A stretch of DNA of 64,000 nucleotides from Anopheles merus (lineage: Eukaryota > Arthropoda > Insecta > Diptera > Culicidae): the NCBI RefSeq assembly GCF_017562075.2, contig NC_054084.1, forward strand, positions 7,234,001-7,298,000. The letters are read 5' to 3'. Below, in pieces: positions 48,293 to 59,303 of the stretch. Position 1 is the stretch's first letter, and each line of letters opens with the position of its first letter. The notes under the pieces were generated by a model, which saw only the letters and a list, made by a program, of their open reading frames with translations, searched no databases and had not been told where the DNA came from. The translations under genes and the position numbers were made by a program.

Positions 48293-49410
48293 CAGGGCGG
48301 TTCGGCACAATTCTGATAGGCATCTTTGGGAAAGCATTCTTACAAACCTCCCAGTTGTTTTGTGGTTGTGCGGATTACTTTCCAGCTCGATCGAGCTGTA
48401 CGCGCAACACAGCAACACGATAAGGTTCTTGCAGTGGACGCTCTTAATCACCGCCACAATCAAGCGGTGCAGTACACCAACCAACGCAAAGGGCTTACTG
48501 TTTGAGGTTTAAATTAAGGCGAAATTGTTATCTCACGGGATCTTTCTCTCTGCATATCGCTGGAGACGTTCGATTCGAATGGGGATGGCAAGGTAACTGG
48601 TTCAGCCCAGTGTGAACAAAAAGAAATAAAAAAAACACATACACACAGATGCACTGACATCGCAAAACGCAATCGAAGAAGATAAAAACAGAAGTGTAAC
48701 CGAACGACAGCATGCGGTAAACGTCTCACGGGTGCACAGGGATTGATACACTTTTCACTTTCTGTTTCGCACGCACGCTTATCCCGTTGTGCGGTGCAAT
48801 CGAGAGCAGTGGCTGGCCGCGGCACGGCAAATCACTGTGGTGCATCCGTGCGACAGGCGACCAGCAATCATTTGTCATTATCTTTAATCGCGAAACACCG
48901 AACGTGGTCTCCTGTTTTTTTTTTGCTTGCCCTCCCCTGTGTGTGTGTTTTAGGGATCGGTCCCGCGTCTTTACTTTTCATTTAATTTGCATCATTGCTC
49001 GTGTTTTTACTTGTAATGAGACACTGTTTTGCTGTTGTTTTGGTTGGTTGCAAGGCACAGACAAAATCCACCGAAGCACGATTTATTTCATTTATTTTAA
49101 CTAATTTCCACTCATTTGCGCACCGTTGCCTTGGTTTCTTGCATGTAAGTTTTCATTTAAAAAAAAAACATTCTGCTCGCCGCGTCCTCAACCGCGAGCT
49201 ACACTTCAGCAACACTTCCCGACCCGCTTTTACGCACCGTCCGTTACACAAGGACCATAATTGAGGATGAGCAATTTACGATGGGCCTTCCTTCCTTCGA
49301 GGGGCGCGGGCCGTACCATCATCATCCATCACGCAATTTTTCCGGGTGCCATAGCTTCAAATCACGGCAGCACTGCGATTTTCTAGCGTCACTGCTTGCA
49401 CCGGTTTTCA
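48293..49410. other. Non-coding interval
   Basis: Single-copy-looking DNA with a GTAAGT donor near 49145 that lacks an upstream acceptor. No gene is supported. Confidence 0.4.
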
Positions 49411-49423
49411 GGTTCGTCGCTTG
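49411..49423 (+). promoter_or_regulatory. Dispersed 13-bp word, exact, forward
   Basis: Preceded by GGTTTTCA. The TTTTCAG before the second base also looks like a splice acceptor, but most other copies lack this context, so I read it as coincidence. Confidence 0.7.
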
Positions 49424-51147
49424 CCTTCCATGTCACCGAGGCGAGTTTCACTTTTCTTCCACATCACTGTTCCACACCACTGCACAAATATCGGAAGTGC
49501 GTGCGGAACTAGTTCACTTGGCAAACGCATGGGAAGGCGTGTAGTCGAAACGAGGGATGGCCTCGAAGGAGACACTTCCTGTCTCTGGTTGGCGAAGGGG
49601 CACTCGGGTACGCGGGCAGGCGGTGTAAAGATATTAGTACACGGTGACGATCACTTGTCGGCGATCGGCAATTAGTCGCGCGGAGAGGCTACTGCAATCA
49701 TCGCTCATACATTCACACAACGCACCGAGCCGTGCGTACTTTTCCACTATCACACACACGAGACGGCCAAACACAGGGAAACGAGGAAATGTGACACTTA
49801 ATGATTGGGTGGATAATTTTTTTCGATCAATTTCAAACCCCGACACAGGATGTGGCATTGCTGGGGGATCGTGATGCCGTGGTGACTACACTTGCTCACT
49901 AGTTTAGCATTTGGTCTCATCATCAATGACTCACAGCTCATTTCATTTAACTTAAATTAAAATTCACCTTTAAAAAAAACAACGTTATCCTTTTTATTTG
50001 TCACTTGAAAAAGATAATCTTTTTCGTGTATTTTTACTCGTACAACACTTCTGCAACAGGAAGCACACACGATCGAAAGAACCGTCGTTTGGGCGAGCAA
50101 GTACGCGCGGGTTTGGGGCCAAACTTGGCGATCCGCACAAAACCAGCATCCGTGCTTGATGATGACGGGCGTGTAACGCGAACACCACGGCAGCTTGACA
50201 CGGCGACCGCGACCACGGCAACGACGGACGACGATCTGTGCGATCAGCGATCGGTGAAGGTATGCTGTGCGCGCGCGCGACGGTCTCAAGACGGGTCGTT
50301 TTTTCCGTGCGACGACTACGACGAGACGATGCGATGTGCGCTCGGTTCCGCGCCAACCAGCAGGAGGACGAACGTGTTGCCGCCTCTCGAAGATGCTGCC
50401 ACCGCTGCTGGTACAGCTGCTGCACGGCGGGTGCGGCGGGTACCGGCGGGCAGGCAGGGCAGCACTCTCGAGCACCACGTGGGGGCGGGACGACAAACGA
50501 AGCGCGCGCGCTCGTCCGTCCCGCTCGCATTGCTCTCGTTTCTGTGGGGAGCACCGCCGACGGTCTCGAAAATCAGAGCAAAACGAACGGATCTCGAGCG
50601 CTCGCCGATTCGGGTGGAGCGCGTCGCTCATCGGCCCGCAAAACCAGATGTGTGTGGAACCGCTCTGCTTCATCTCCGGAGAGTGTGTGGAGAGCTTTCG
50701 CAAAGAAGAACGGGCAACCGGGGGAGCGCGATCGATACAGATTCCAGCACGGTGGTTTCCATTAACGGGTTCGCTCACTGCAGCCACTGCCTGGACGATG
50801 CGGACCGAGATCGCTCGCTCGCTCTCTGCCACTCCGAGCAGCGTTAACTCTCTTGGCGAGAACAAACTCCTCACAGATGAACCGCTCCAGAAAAGGCGCT
50901 CTTGAGACGTTCAGAGCGACCGTGGCTGGCGACGGTGGCGAGAGCGGTAGACGCATCGGGATCAGCTTCCTTCATTCATGTTCGAACTCTCATAAACTAC
51001 CAACAGCTACCAGCATCAGCATCGTACGCCCCCACCTTGAGCGCATGCGGAATCACCACGCGGAACCAAAAAGCTCAACCAGACGAACGACGGTCACTCA
51101 CGGACAGCAGCAGATCGGAGCTTTCGGCACTCAGCATTACCCGAACT

Positions 51148-51160
51148 GGGGGGGGGGGGG
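51148..51160. repeat. Poly-G tract, 13 bases
   Basis: An uninterrupted G13 just upstream of the candidate start codon at 51182. Confidence 0.9.
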
Positions 51161-51240
51161 TTGAAAAGAAGACGAAAAAAAATGGAGGGAGCGCACGAGA
51201 GAGCGCACGAAAGCTCGGTCCCAACGGCGTGGGGGAGATT

Positions 51241-51253
51241 CGTTCGTCGTTTG
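51241..51253 (+). promoter_or_regulatory. Degenerate copy of dispersed word (11/13)
   Basis: CGTTCGTCGTTTG, ending 4 bases before the GTGAGT donor at 51257. Confidence 0.35.
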
Positions 51254-51310
51254 CCGGTGAGTGAGCGAGTGTTTGCGCGCGCGCGCGAGCATGCGATTCA
51301 TCCGTCGCGG

Positions 51311-51323
51311 GGTTCGTCGCTGG
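51311..51323 (+). promoter_or_regulatory. Dispersed word, 12/13, forward
   Basis: GGTTCGTCGCTGG, 70 bp from the degenerate copy at 51241 and inside the proposed first intron. Confidence 0.6.
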
Positions 51324-52008
51324 TCGAAGTCTTTCGTTTGCATGTGCACGGCCCAGCGGTGTGCTTGTTCGACGCTGGGTGGGAGGCTGTGGTTTTCTGT
51401 ATCAAAACAAAACGCGCACGGGTTCGGGTGGTCGGACGAAGCTCGGATACGGCTACGAAGGTATTTCGCGTGCGCATCAGCGGTGGTGTACGCTCTGCGG
51501 AGAGCATCAGTGTCAGTGCGCTTGGAGAAGCGTTCGGATGGCGTCGTGCTGCTGCAGGGGGCTATGCGCTATTGGTGCTTTACAATACTGCACTGCTAGT
51601 CTTTTCTGGCATCAAAGGATGCGTTGGGCGCTTTAGAAATACAGCCAACAATCATCGTAATCTCTTTTAAACCACCTTATCAGTTTCTCATGCGAAATCA
51701 AGAATAGTTTAAGCATTAAGGCAAATGTCATCTTTGACGGTGACATCGCAGAATAGAATGAAAGCTTTAATTTAAATGCTACACACTTTGTAGCATTTCT
51801 CACAAGACATGAAGCAACAAAGAAACTGCCATTTTCTTATCCTCCACTGCATTAATTATGCATAATGTCATATGCAACTCGTCTCGGCGCTTCATAGTGC
51901 CATCATAAATTTGGCGAGCCTTTTTCCTCCGTCCGAACACTGTAGCCTTTTAATATGCTCAAATTAAGACGTAAATTTATCTAAACTATTTCGTTTTATT
52001 GGCTGCAG
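51324..52008 (+). other. Proposed intron interior (GC-rich to AT-rich)
   Basis: Composition drops from GC-rich to AT-rich at about 51660. It ends with a CTAAACT branch-point match (51981-51987) 20-odd bases before a pyrimidine-containing acceptor GGCTGCAG (52001-52008). Apart from the 5' GTGAGT at 51257, no other element is seen. Confidence 0.25.
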
Positions 52009-52111
52009 AAAAGGTTGACCCCGGCAAGGCCACTAACGGCGATTTTGATGATTACGAGCACCGCTGCACGTTGGACTGTTGCAGACGCGGTTCGAAGATT
52101 TGACCATTAAA
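52009..52111 (+). CDS. Candidate terminal coding exon with ATTAAA signal, unrecognised
   Basis: After the acceptor at 52008, one frame (phase 1 entry) gives 30 codons beginning KVDPGKATNGDFDDYEHRCT and ending RGSKI, then TGA at 52101-52103. Third positions are almost never A, as in mosquito coding DNA. An ATTAAA polyadenylation-type signal overlaps just after (52106-52111). The phase-0 frame, which is what the 51256 donor would require, is also open for 33 codons (KRLTPARPLT onward) to TAA, so the join is ambiguous. It would make a short secreted or nuclear protein if joined, but I recognise no family. Confidence 0.27.
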
Positions 52112-53035
52112 ATGCAAATATGATAGAGCTATAGGGCAAAAACAAAGCTAGTGTGATGTGTGTTTTTGCTGTTCGAGGCGCCTTCCAAGTGCTTTTATGA
52201 GCTGTTTATTTGATAATCATAAAGAACACTATCCGAATTGATTGTTGTTTGCATTGTGTTCCCTCAAATGTCATGGTTTTATGATATCAAGAAACGCTTT
52301 CAACTTTTTGGTGCGTGATAAAACGAACCGTGTGTTTTCTTTGCAGATTTTCTTACTTGAAGAAGCTTTTTTGATTGAATTTTAGCCTCAAAAAGATGTT
52401 GGCGTGGCTCTGGATCATCCAGTGTCTGCTTTCAAGCTCCATAAGACCATGCAAAACGCAAACAAATGAATGCTCTAGTTTATTTTCGCCATAGCAAACC
52501 GTTGCATCCTGCTTGGAGCAAACTGAAACAAGTTATCCTACACTTTGGCCAAATAATGAATTTCACGTTGTAGAGCAAACATAGATGAGTCCAAATCGAC
52601 TTCAAAACTCGTCACAATTGAAACAAAAACAAAAAAAACTCCGAAAAAAACTGTTAAACGTCGTTAAGTTTTCCTTTCCTTCGAACCAAGCTGTGTCTTA
52701 ACGCTCAAACTCTTCTACAACGACCTGCACATAGCTCGTCATTGTTGCCCCCATTTCAATCATAACGATCTTCATCGCCTCATCATCATTCCTTGCGCGA
52801 GTCAAACGCACAAGAAGGAGGCTGTGGCTCGGAAAGCCAGCACAATGATTTGGAGCAAAAATGTGTGACGTGACGGGGGCCGACAGCCCAAAGGCACAGG
52901 TACATCCCCCCCCATTCCCTGGAATGGCTTCAAAAAACCAATTTCCAACTTCCGTTACATGTCATTTAACAGAGAGGGCAGGCTGTAGAGATGGACGTTA
53001 GGAGGTAGGTTCGCTCGAGATGATTAACTAAACAA
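52112..53035. other. AT-rich non-coding stretch
   Basis: AT-rich DNA with an acceptor-like tract ending at 52346 followed by early stops. No gene is supported. Confidence 0.45.
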
Positions 53036-53554
53036 ATGTCTCTCCTAATTTCCAAAGGGTCCGACACGAACCTAACAGTGTTTGGCAGCACGGCTACACG
53101 GGTAAGCGCTCGAGAGCACCCATTTCGGCGATTTTGGCGAAGCGCACTGAACAAATGGGTAGCAAATGGTAGAAAATTAAGGGAAAAACAGAACGCCCGC
53201 AGAAAGAAAAATGACACTTACGCGACGGCCCTGCGGCACGGTACAGTGGCCGTTGTTTGCGAGTGCTTTCCGGTCATCGCTTCCCTATTACTGAACTGTT
53301 CCGCAAACCAGCGCTCGTTCGACATCAAACGAAGACCAGCTAGACGGAGTTTAATCGACGGCAGATTGAGGTTTATGTCAATGTTTGGCGCTTCCGTTCT
53401 CGCGCAATGGATAACCATTGCTGCTTGTAAAGCGTTGCGTTCATTCACACTTGCGCATGTTTTGGCCCGACCCCAGCGTGGAGGGAAGCACTTTTTGGCG
53501 TTTGCTTCTTCACAGTGGAATGATGACGCTTTGATGAGTCGTTTAAAAAGCTAA
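53036..53554 (+). CDS. ATG-started ORF of 172 codons, unrecognised
   Basis: ATG at 53036 in favourable context (AACAAATG), stop after 172 codons. The N-terminal half is basic (FRRFWRSALNKW near residues 31-42, RKKN near 56-59). The C-terminal half has short hydrophobic patches. No signal peptide, zinc-binding pattern or known domain is visible. ORFs of this length are expected once or twice by chance in a window this size, and no flanking splice or promoter evidence supports it. Confidence 0.17.
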   Translation: MSLLISKGSDTNLTVFGSTATRVSAREHPFRRFWRSALNKWVANGRKLREKQNARRKKNDTYATALRHGTVAVVCECFPVIASLLLNCSANQRSFDIKRRPARRSLIDGRLRFMSMFGASVLAQWITIAACKALRSFTLAHVLARPQRGGKHFLAFASSQWNDDALMSRLKS

Positions 53555-55174
53555 CTGTTTTATCCGATTTAACGATTTAACTCTGCTTTGGTTTGGGTGG
53601 AGTCTGAGGCGACTGTGGGTACATATAAAGCCATTGCTTTGGCTCGTGTTAATCGACGATTGCTCTATTTACGCTTTTGTACTGTGTTAATTGTGTAAAT
53701 GAGTAGTTGAAATGACCGGCTGCTCTCGGTGCTTACAGTAATCGACTGATGAAGCTGTAGCTCGGCACAATTTCGGTGCAATCTGAAGACATTAGGCAGT
53801 TTAATCCAGATGAATCTAGTCCTAACGGGGATGTACGACAAGAGTAGTTGTTTTGGATGTTTTGTTGTTGTGTGAAATGAAGTCGTTTGTAGGACAATTC
53901 TCTATGGAGCAGTAAAGATTCTTGTTTACCAACTTTACAGTAAAACATGCCAAGAAGACTTCAGCTAGTATGCCAGCAAACTAAACTACATTGAATTACT
54001 CTATTATAAAGTACTTCAATTTATAGAAATCGTATCAAAACACATTCAAGTCTTTGTTGCTAACTTACATGATTACAGACTGCATTGCCCAACATTCCAC
54101 GCCACACAAAGCAATGCATATACTACGGCGAGAGACTGCACTGCACGACACAAGCCCAACCGATTTATCAATTAGAAAGGCATCACCCAGCGCGCGCTCG
54201 TACAAACACACACACACACATACACTGCACTGGTCACCCACAACCGATACAAGGAGGTCGGCATCCAGTGTAGGCTTTCATCTTCACCAGCCACACCCTG
54301 CTGGTGGACACAGCCACGATTGCGCGCACACATGTTGCGCTAAACGCGGAAAAGCTTTTTCCTCGCCAAACCGAAAACGGATGATCGAACCAACGGGCTC
54401 GCAGCCGGCCTCGGATAAGCCATCCCGAGCTGGTCTCGCTGAGCAGTTGCTGTTGTTGTTGTTGCGCCTTCTGACATAAATTAAACGCTAGCCCTTATTT
54501 GCGAACGATAACAATAAATCCCTTGCCCACCAGCCTAACGACTCTTTAGCTGGACAAGATTCTACAGCGGGCCAGAGAGCGAACGAGCGACCGAGCCATG
54601 AATGCCGTCACGGTGGGGCCTCCGTAAGGTAGCCTTTCAACCCTTGGAGACTGGATAATTAATTTGCCTACAATCGGTCAGTTTGTCTATTAATGGTCAA
54701 ATAATTACCCACTCCGAGGGAAGGGATGTTGAGCAAAAGGGGAGGGGGAATGGTGACCCACCAACAAGGCGGCGTGGTCAGGACGGGTTTTGCAAAAATC
54801 CACAGTCTGCACATCTAGATCTTCAAAGCGGTTGACGACGACGACAACGATGGCGTTGGCTTGTGTGTTGGAGTCCGTCTGCGGCCACCGGGTGGGCTGT
54901 GCCGTGCCCGGTTGCTTTTCTTTCTTTTCATTAAATTAAACATATTAATTCCATTTATCAACGAGGCCGGTCTTAAACCGTCCGCTTTTGTGTGTGTCAA
55001 ACTCACGTCAAACACATCACGTGACAGGGGGAAGCCGCCCGAGTCTGGAAGGCTTTTCACGATGAACACACTCAGTTAGATTGACTATTGCATTCATCGC
55101 CACTAAGGGATCTTCGACAGTGCGATAAGCCTTCCTTTAGAGCGAGCAACACAAAAAATGGTTCCCTTGAAAGA
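53555..55174. other. Non-coding stretch
   Basis: It contains a TATAAAG box at about 53624, an AT-rich part to about 54060 and a CA tract at 54206-54220. No exon is supported. Confidence 0.4.
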
Positions 55175-55187
55175 GGTTCGTCGCTTA
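55175..55187 (+). promoter_or_regulatory. Dispersed word, 12/13, forward
   Basis: GGTTCGTCGCTTA, the same variant as at 60014. Confidence 0.6.
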
Positions 55188-55627
55188 ACGCCCTTGTGCA
55201 CAAGTCTTTCGTTCGATTTTGAACGAGCGTACCGAGCGCGCACGTTCACGCGTGTGGTCAGCGTTGTGCGCATTTTGTTTCCCTTCCGCTTTCTTTGCGT
55301 CACTTTTTCGCGCGCATAAATCAGTCCAGCGTCGGGAGGTTGGGATTCTAAGCCAAAGGAAATAGAAAGTGAAAATCGACCCCACAATCGTACCACCCCA
55401 CGTTTGCGGGCTGGCAGAAAATGGGGTTTTGCTGCGTCCTCGTGGCCAACGTGTTGGTGGCTGCATTCCGGTTGCGTTCGATCGCAGTGGTTGGGAACAC
55501 CCGGGAAAGGTGCGCGACGGGTGCGAGAAAACTGGAGCGCGACAACGAAATGGAAAAGAAAATATTGCCAGCCAGCTAGTGGTAGCTTCGGTCAGCGGGG
55601 CTATGCCGGGGCGCACTCGGACACGAT

Positions 55628-56419
55628 ATGGCCACGAGCCGCACGAGATACGAGTGTGCGCGAGTGTGGATGCACGTTGCAGTGCGGGCGACACAGCGTC
55701 CCCGGGGTTTGCGGGCCTCCGGAGGTCCTCTAACGCCGGGGCACCCTGGCGAGTGTTTTCGAGAGTGGTCTAGTTTTAATCTATTCCATAAATATATGAA
55801 CACGCTTCGTGGGTTCACGCTTGCACCGTACCGTGGTGTGGAGCATTCCGCGCGTGCACCAGCAGGCACGGGCAGGCGGTCGAGAAAAACCCCCGGCCTT
55901 TTTGTGCCGTTGTTGAGGCAGCTCTACTGCACCGCTTGGAGGACCAGTGCACGAACGGCGGGGTTGTTGATATTGTTATCGGGGAAGGTTTATTTTTTCC
56001 CCTCCTATTCTAGCCCCCTTTTTTACGCTCCTGCTGCTCGGAGCCTTGCGGCAGTGGGCTCTCTATCTACCTCTCTAGTCCCGTATTGCCTGTGCGTTGT
56101 TCCCTTTCGCATTGCATCCAATTCCGGTTTCGATTGCGAAGCTGCTGCGCTGCAATGTTGTTGCAAGTTGCAAACCGTCCACGAAGCCCTTAGGGAGGGC
56201 GGGCTCGCACTCGCGGGAGGTTGCTCGAATAAAACGGACCCTCAACAGGGTGTGGCACTGGGAGGGAGCCGGGAGAAGCCACTCACCCACCACACACACA
56301 CACAGAGCCAAGGTTTAGACTGTTTTGTGCTATTTGATACCCCGTGCCGCCGCCTAGTGGCCGTGCTCTTGTGTATTTGGCATTACTGTTTTTATTGCCA
56401 TTTTGCCTCCTGCCCGTAA
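55628..56419 (+). CDS. ATG-started ORF of 263 codons, unrecognised
   Basis: Open from ATG at 55628 to TAA at 56417-56419 in GC-rich DNA. The product has an Arg-rich N-terminal third, a central hydrophobic stretch (near residues 110-165), a Cys cluster (CCCK near 177) and a His/Thr stretch that comes from a CA microsatellite at about 56292-56303. The last feature, the stop-poor composition and the open antisense frames argue for chance. No domain or signal peptide is recognised, and a CTCF-like sequence lies inside the frame at 56347. Confidence 0.17.
   Translation: MATSRTRYECARVWMHVAVRATQRPRGLRASGGPLTPGHPGECFREWSSFNLFHKYMNTLRGFTLAPYRGVEHSARAPAGTGRRSRKTPGLFVPLLRQLYCTAWRTSARTAGLLILLSGKVYFFPSYSSPLFYAPAARSLAAVGSLSTSLVPYCLCVVPFRIASNSGFDCEAAALQCCCKLQTVHEALREGGLALAGGCSNKTDPQQGVALGGSREKPLTHHTHTQSQGLDCFVLFDTPCRRLVAVLLCIWHYCFYCHFASCP
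56347..56360 (-). promoter_or_regulatory. CTCF-like sequence (reverse)
   Basis: On the minus strand this reads CCACTAGGCGGCGG. The established CTCF core, shared by flies and vertebrates, is close to CCASYAGRKGGCGC; two positions differ. A 13/14 match to it lies at 60942 in the other orientation. Confidence 0.3.
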
Positions 56420-57571
56420 CAGCTCGATTTATGGGAATTGCAGAATCGGAATCAGCATCATATGTGTGTGTGTGCGCGTGCACATGGAGAATACGGTTCT
56501 CTTCTGCAGCTGCTCCATTTGAGGGAAGTTTTTTGCTTCGTTTACTGCAGTCAGCGATGAAAGTTTAATCATTTGAAATAAATACACTAATGAGTGGTAG
56601 AAACGAAAACAGTATACGACGAGCACCGGACGAGGGCGTCTGGTATCGGGACGCACGCCGTTGTTTATTGGATTTGATAAATTTCGTTCGCCTGCAGGGC
56701 TTTTCGCTTTCGTTTCGGCCAGTGTGCGGCCTGTCAATATGGCGCTGATAGGAATATGGAGTGGAAAAATAATTTCCAAACACATTCGTTAGGTATGGTT
56801 AGACGATGCGGTGGGGGAAAACTGTAACTAAATTAGATGCGAACTCCAATCCCCATTGGAGGCATTTTTCTCTCCCCTATTTAATGGATTTTACATCCTC
56901 TGGTGCCATGACCAGGATCCGTAATGATCTTTTCTTTGAATCTTTGTCTTCTTGCGGTCATTTTGAACTAGTTTTGTGATATTTGTCATGTCAAGCCCTC
57001 TTGATACTTAACCTGATACCTCCTAAGGCATACTATTGGCATCGTGGCAATAGACGCTACTCGGTTCCTCGCTTCAATCGACACAGTAGTCCACCAAATG
57101 CTACCAGCTGAAGAATAGACAGCACCTCCTTTGCGGTGGCAGTTTCCTTGAACCGCGCACTCTCTCGTAAGTGCTCCAGTTTATTAGCCTGTTTTTTCTT
57201 CTTCTTCCCTCTCACCAACCCCTGCTGCCTACTGATATCATTGGATCTCTTACTTTGCATCTTTCAAACCCCGCGTGAGTGTATGACAAGCATTAACGAT
57301 CGACACGACGAACCAAACGACACACAGGCAAGACACAGGCAGCCTCTCAGGGGAAGGTAAAATGGGGGAATTCATCGGGTGGCCTAATGGCGTTGATGAT
57401 GCAACGGCCTTCAAAACCGACAAACCCGGACAGATAAAGCGAAAAGGAAAGCAAACGTCTCGTGTGCTGCCCCCGGTCCGCTTTCCCGCACTAACTGGAC
57501 GTGCGACATTATCAGTGGTGGTGAAGGAGAAGAAGTAAAAAAAAAACTCTCAAGACTGCGTGTATAGAGAG
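56420..57571. other. Non-coding stretch up to a candidate 5' splice site
   Basis: GTAAGT at 57167 and GTAAGG at 57572 are good plus-strand donors. An AT-rich part lies at about 56800-57050. The sequence before 57571 is open in one frame for 11 codons only, so any exon ending here has little coding content. Confidence 0.35.
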
Positions 57572-57656
57572 GTAAGGTGTAGCCGCTACTTATCAAACTG
57601 ACTCAATCTCGTTACGAATTCCAATTTGTTTACAAATTCACCTTTCCAATTTCCAG
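57572..57656 (+). other. Candidate 85-bp intron
   Basis: GTAAGG donor, a TTTAC branch-like sequence about 25 bases before the end, and a CACCTTTCCAATTTCCAG acceptor. Size and signals are typical of short dipteran introns. The following frame (57657-57923) is open for 88 codons from the acceptor, beginning GCVCTSLGAL and ending CLEAKGF, with no in-frame ATG and no recognised domain. Either an inner exon of an unseen gene or a spliced non-coding RNA is possible. Confidence 0.27.
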
Positions 57657-58580
57657 GGATGTGTGTGTACTTCCCTGGGAGCCCTCGGATCGAAGGGATG
57701 CTATAGGGTAATCAGCCGCATTCATCGTGACGAAGCGTCATCCACACGTGGAGGCCGTTTTACCTTGCGGCGAGCTGCATTGAAGGTGTCGCCGCATCCA
57801 AGATGGAAAAATCAATCAAACACCAAATTCGAAATCCCATTTCCATTCCGCGGGCTGCAGTGCCCGCTGCCCAGAGCTGTCAGTCGCTACTTCAGGGGCT
57901 GTCTTGAAGCAAAAGGCTTCTGATTTAACTGTATCGATTGGCCGAGTGTGATGCGAGACGGAATGTTCCTTCTTTTTTGTTTGTTGGTTGGTTCGTGTGG
58001 ATCATTTCATCTTCGCCCCGAAGGATGACAAGTGGAACTAGGTGTGCGTCTCAGCACGCATGTACAACGAGCCTGCACGGTTTCAAGGTCTACCGCAGCA
58101 GGGGCGACGGATGGAGGTGTTGGACAGTTCATAGAAAAAGACTAACAATGCGCGGCCACGATATGATGTTCCACTTCAACCACTCTCCTTCTGTGAACTG
58201 TGGCTGTGGACAGAGCAGCAGCCGCATTTCAATCAAGTCCGAATTCGTCACCGAAAAACTCGGCCAATCGCTCGGTAGCTGCCAGTGCCGCCGACCCATT
58301 CGGACGTATATCTTGCAGAAGAGTTTGAAATTTCTTTCTTTTTTGTGTGTGCGTGCTCGTGTCTCAAAGTTTGCTCGACGACACTCGCGGGCACAAGTGT
58401 TGCGGATGGATGGTATTGTGGTTGGGCATGTTTTCGGCATGTTCGGGGCAGAACTCGTTCGTCGAGCCCACAGGTACGTGCAAGAAGAGCCATCGTGTGG
58501 AGGGGCCGGTTTTGAAGCCGTTTCGAAATAGTTGCTCCAGTTTGTGCTATTATTTTATCACCTTCAGGCCACTCGCCGTA

Positions 58581-58602
58581 CACACATACACACACACACA
58601 CA
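58581..58602. repeat. (CA)n microsatellite with one interruption
   Basis: CACACATA followed by an uninterrupted CA run. Confidence 0.85.
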
Positions 58603-59280
58603 GGTCGTCCGCGTGCGTAACCGCGCACGCTCCTTCTCCGCTTTTGCGCTCAAGTTCAGTTGCGATCGTGTTGCGTCGGTGCCCCTCGGGGCATCGTCTC
58701 CAACCGACCCGCGCAGAGAGGACACGGCAAGAAGATACGGCACAGATGGGAAGCAAGCGAGCGAGCAAGCAAAAACAACAACAACAACCCTCCACACCGA
58801 TATTCATGCGCAGAAGCAACATTGAAAGTGAGATCAGTTGGCCATCGCCAGAGCATCACCGCACCCCGCGTGCGCACAAAACATTGCATGATCACGCGCC
58901 CCCTCTGTGTGTGTGTGCGTGATCGCAAGAGACTATCCGCGACCGTTCGGCGTATGTTCGATTTGCTGGCTGGGGTCGTGGTGCAAAAACATGGGGCGCA
59001 TTTTTCAGGTGTGGCAATCGCGGCAACGTTGGCCGGGGCAGAACACGGGGCAGCCGCGAAGCGAAGCGCGGCTTCTTCCCGAGCGCAAAGCTTGCGGGCC
59101 TGCACTCCAGGGTTCGGTCACTGCCGGCCGAACGATACTGCCGCGGATCATGCACAAGGGAAGGCCCGCAGATGATGACCATGGAGGGATACACACCATT
59201 ATTACCCACTCGAGTGGAGAGGCAGGGGCCGACTAAACTAGAGCAGAGTGGACTCTCTCATTACCGTCGTCATCATCATG

Positions 59281-59303
59281 GTCGTCGTCGTCGTCGTCGT
59301 CGT
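59281..59303. repeat. (GTC)n triplet repeat
   Basis: An uninterrupted GTC run of 23 bases. Its GTCGTC content partly resembles the core of the dispersed word but lacks its ends. Confidence 0.9.

Larger units (their letters stand above)
50005..51256 (+). promoter_or_regulatory. GC-rich, stop-poor island: candidate promoter and first exon
   Basis: CpG-rich DNA in which several frames on both strands are open for 170-305 codons at once (for example a minus frame at 49957-50874 and plus frames at 50005-50847 and 50267-50905). Simultaneous openness in overlapping frames shows that composition, not coding, explains them. At the right edge are G13 (51148-51160), an ATG in good fly context (seven or more A's then ATGG, at 51182), and a GTGAGT donor at 51257. 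Translation from that ATG gives 25 codons (MEGAHERAHESSVPTAWGRF onward) ending exactly at the donor. Without splicing the frame runs to 51670 (163 codons) with a hydrophobic stretch near its end. Such islands commonly hold promoters and 5' exons of insect developmental genes. Minus-strand donors near 51092 leave open a divergent promoter. Confidence 0.35.

Noticed and set aside
42589..52699. 17-bp word GAACCAAGCTGTGTCTT at 42589 and 52683
   Set aside because: A single shared 17-mer has about a one-in-four chance of arising in a window this size, and the flanks do not align.
58347..59175. Several 150-190 codon frames at 58-59 kb
   Set aside because: They overlap on both strands in GC-rich DNA and pass through CA and AAC repeats; none stands out.
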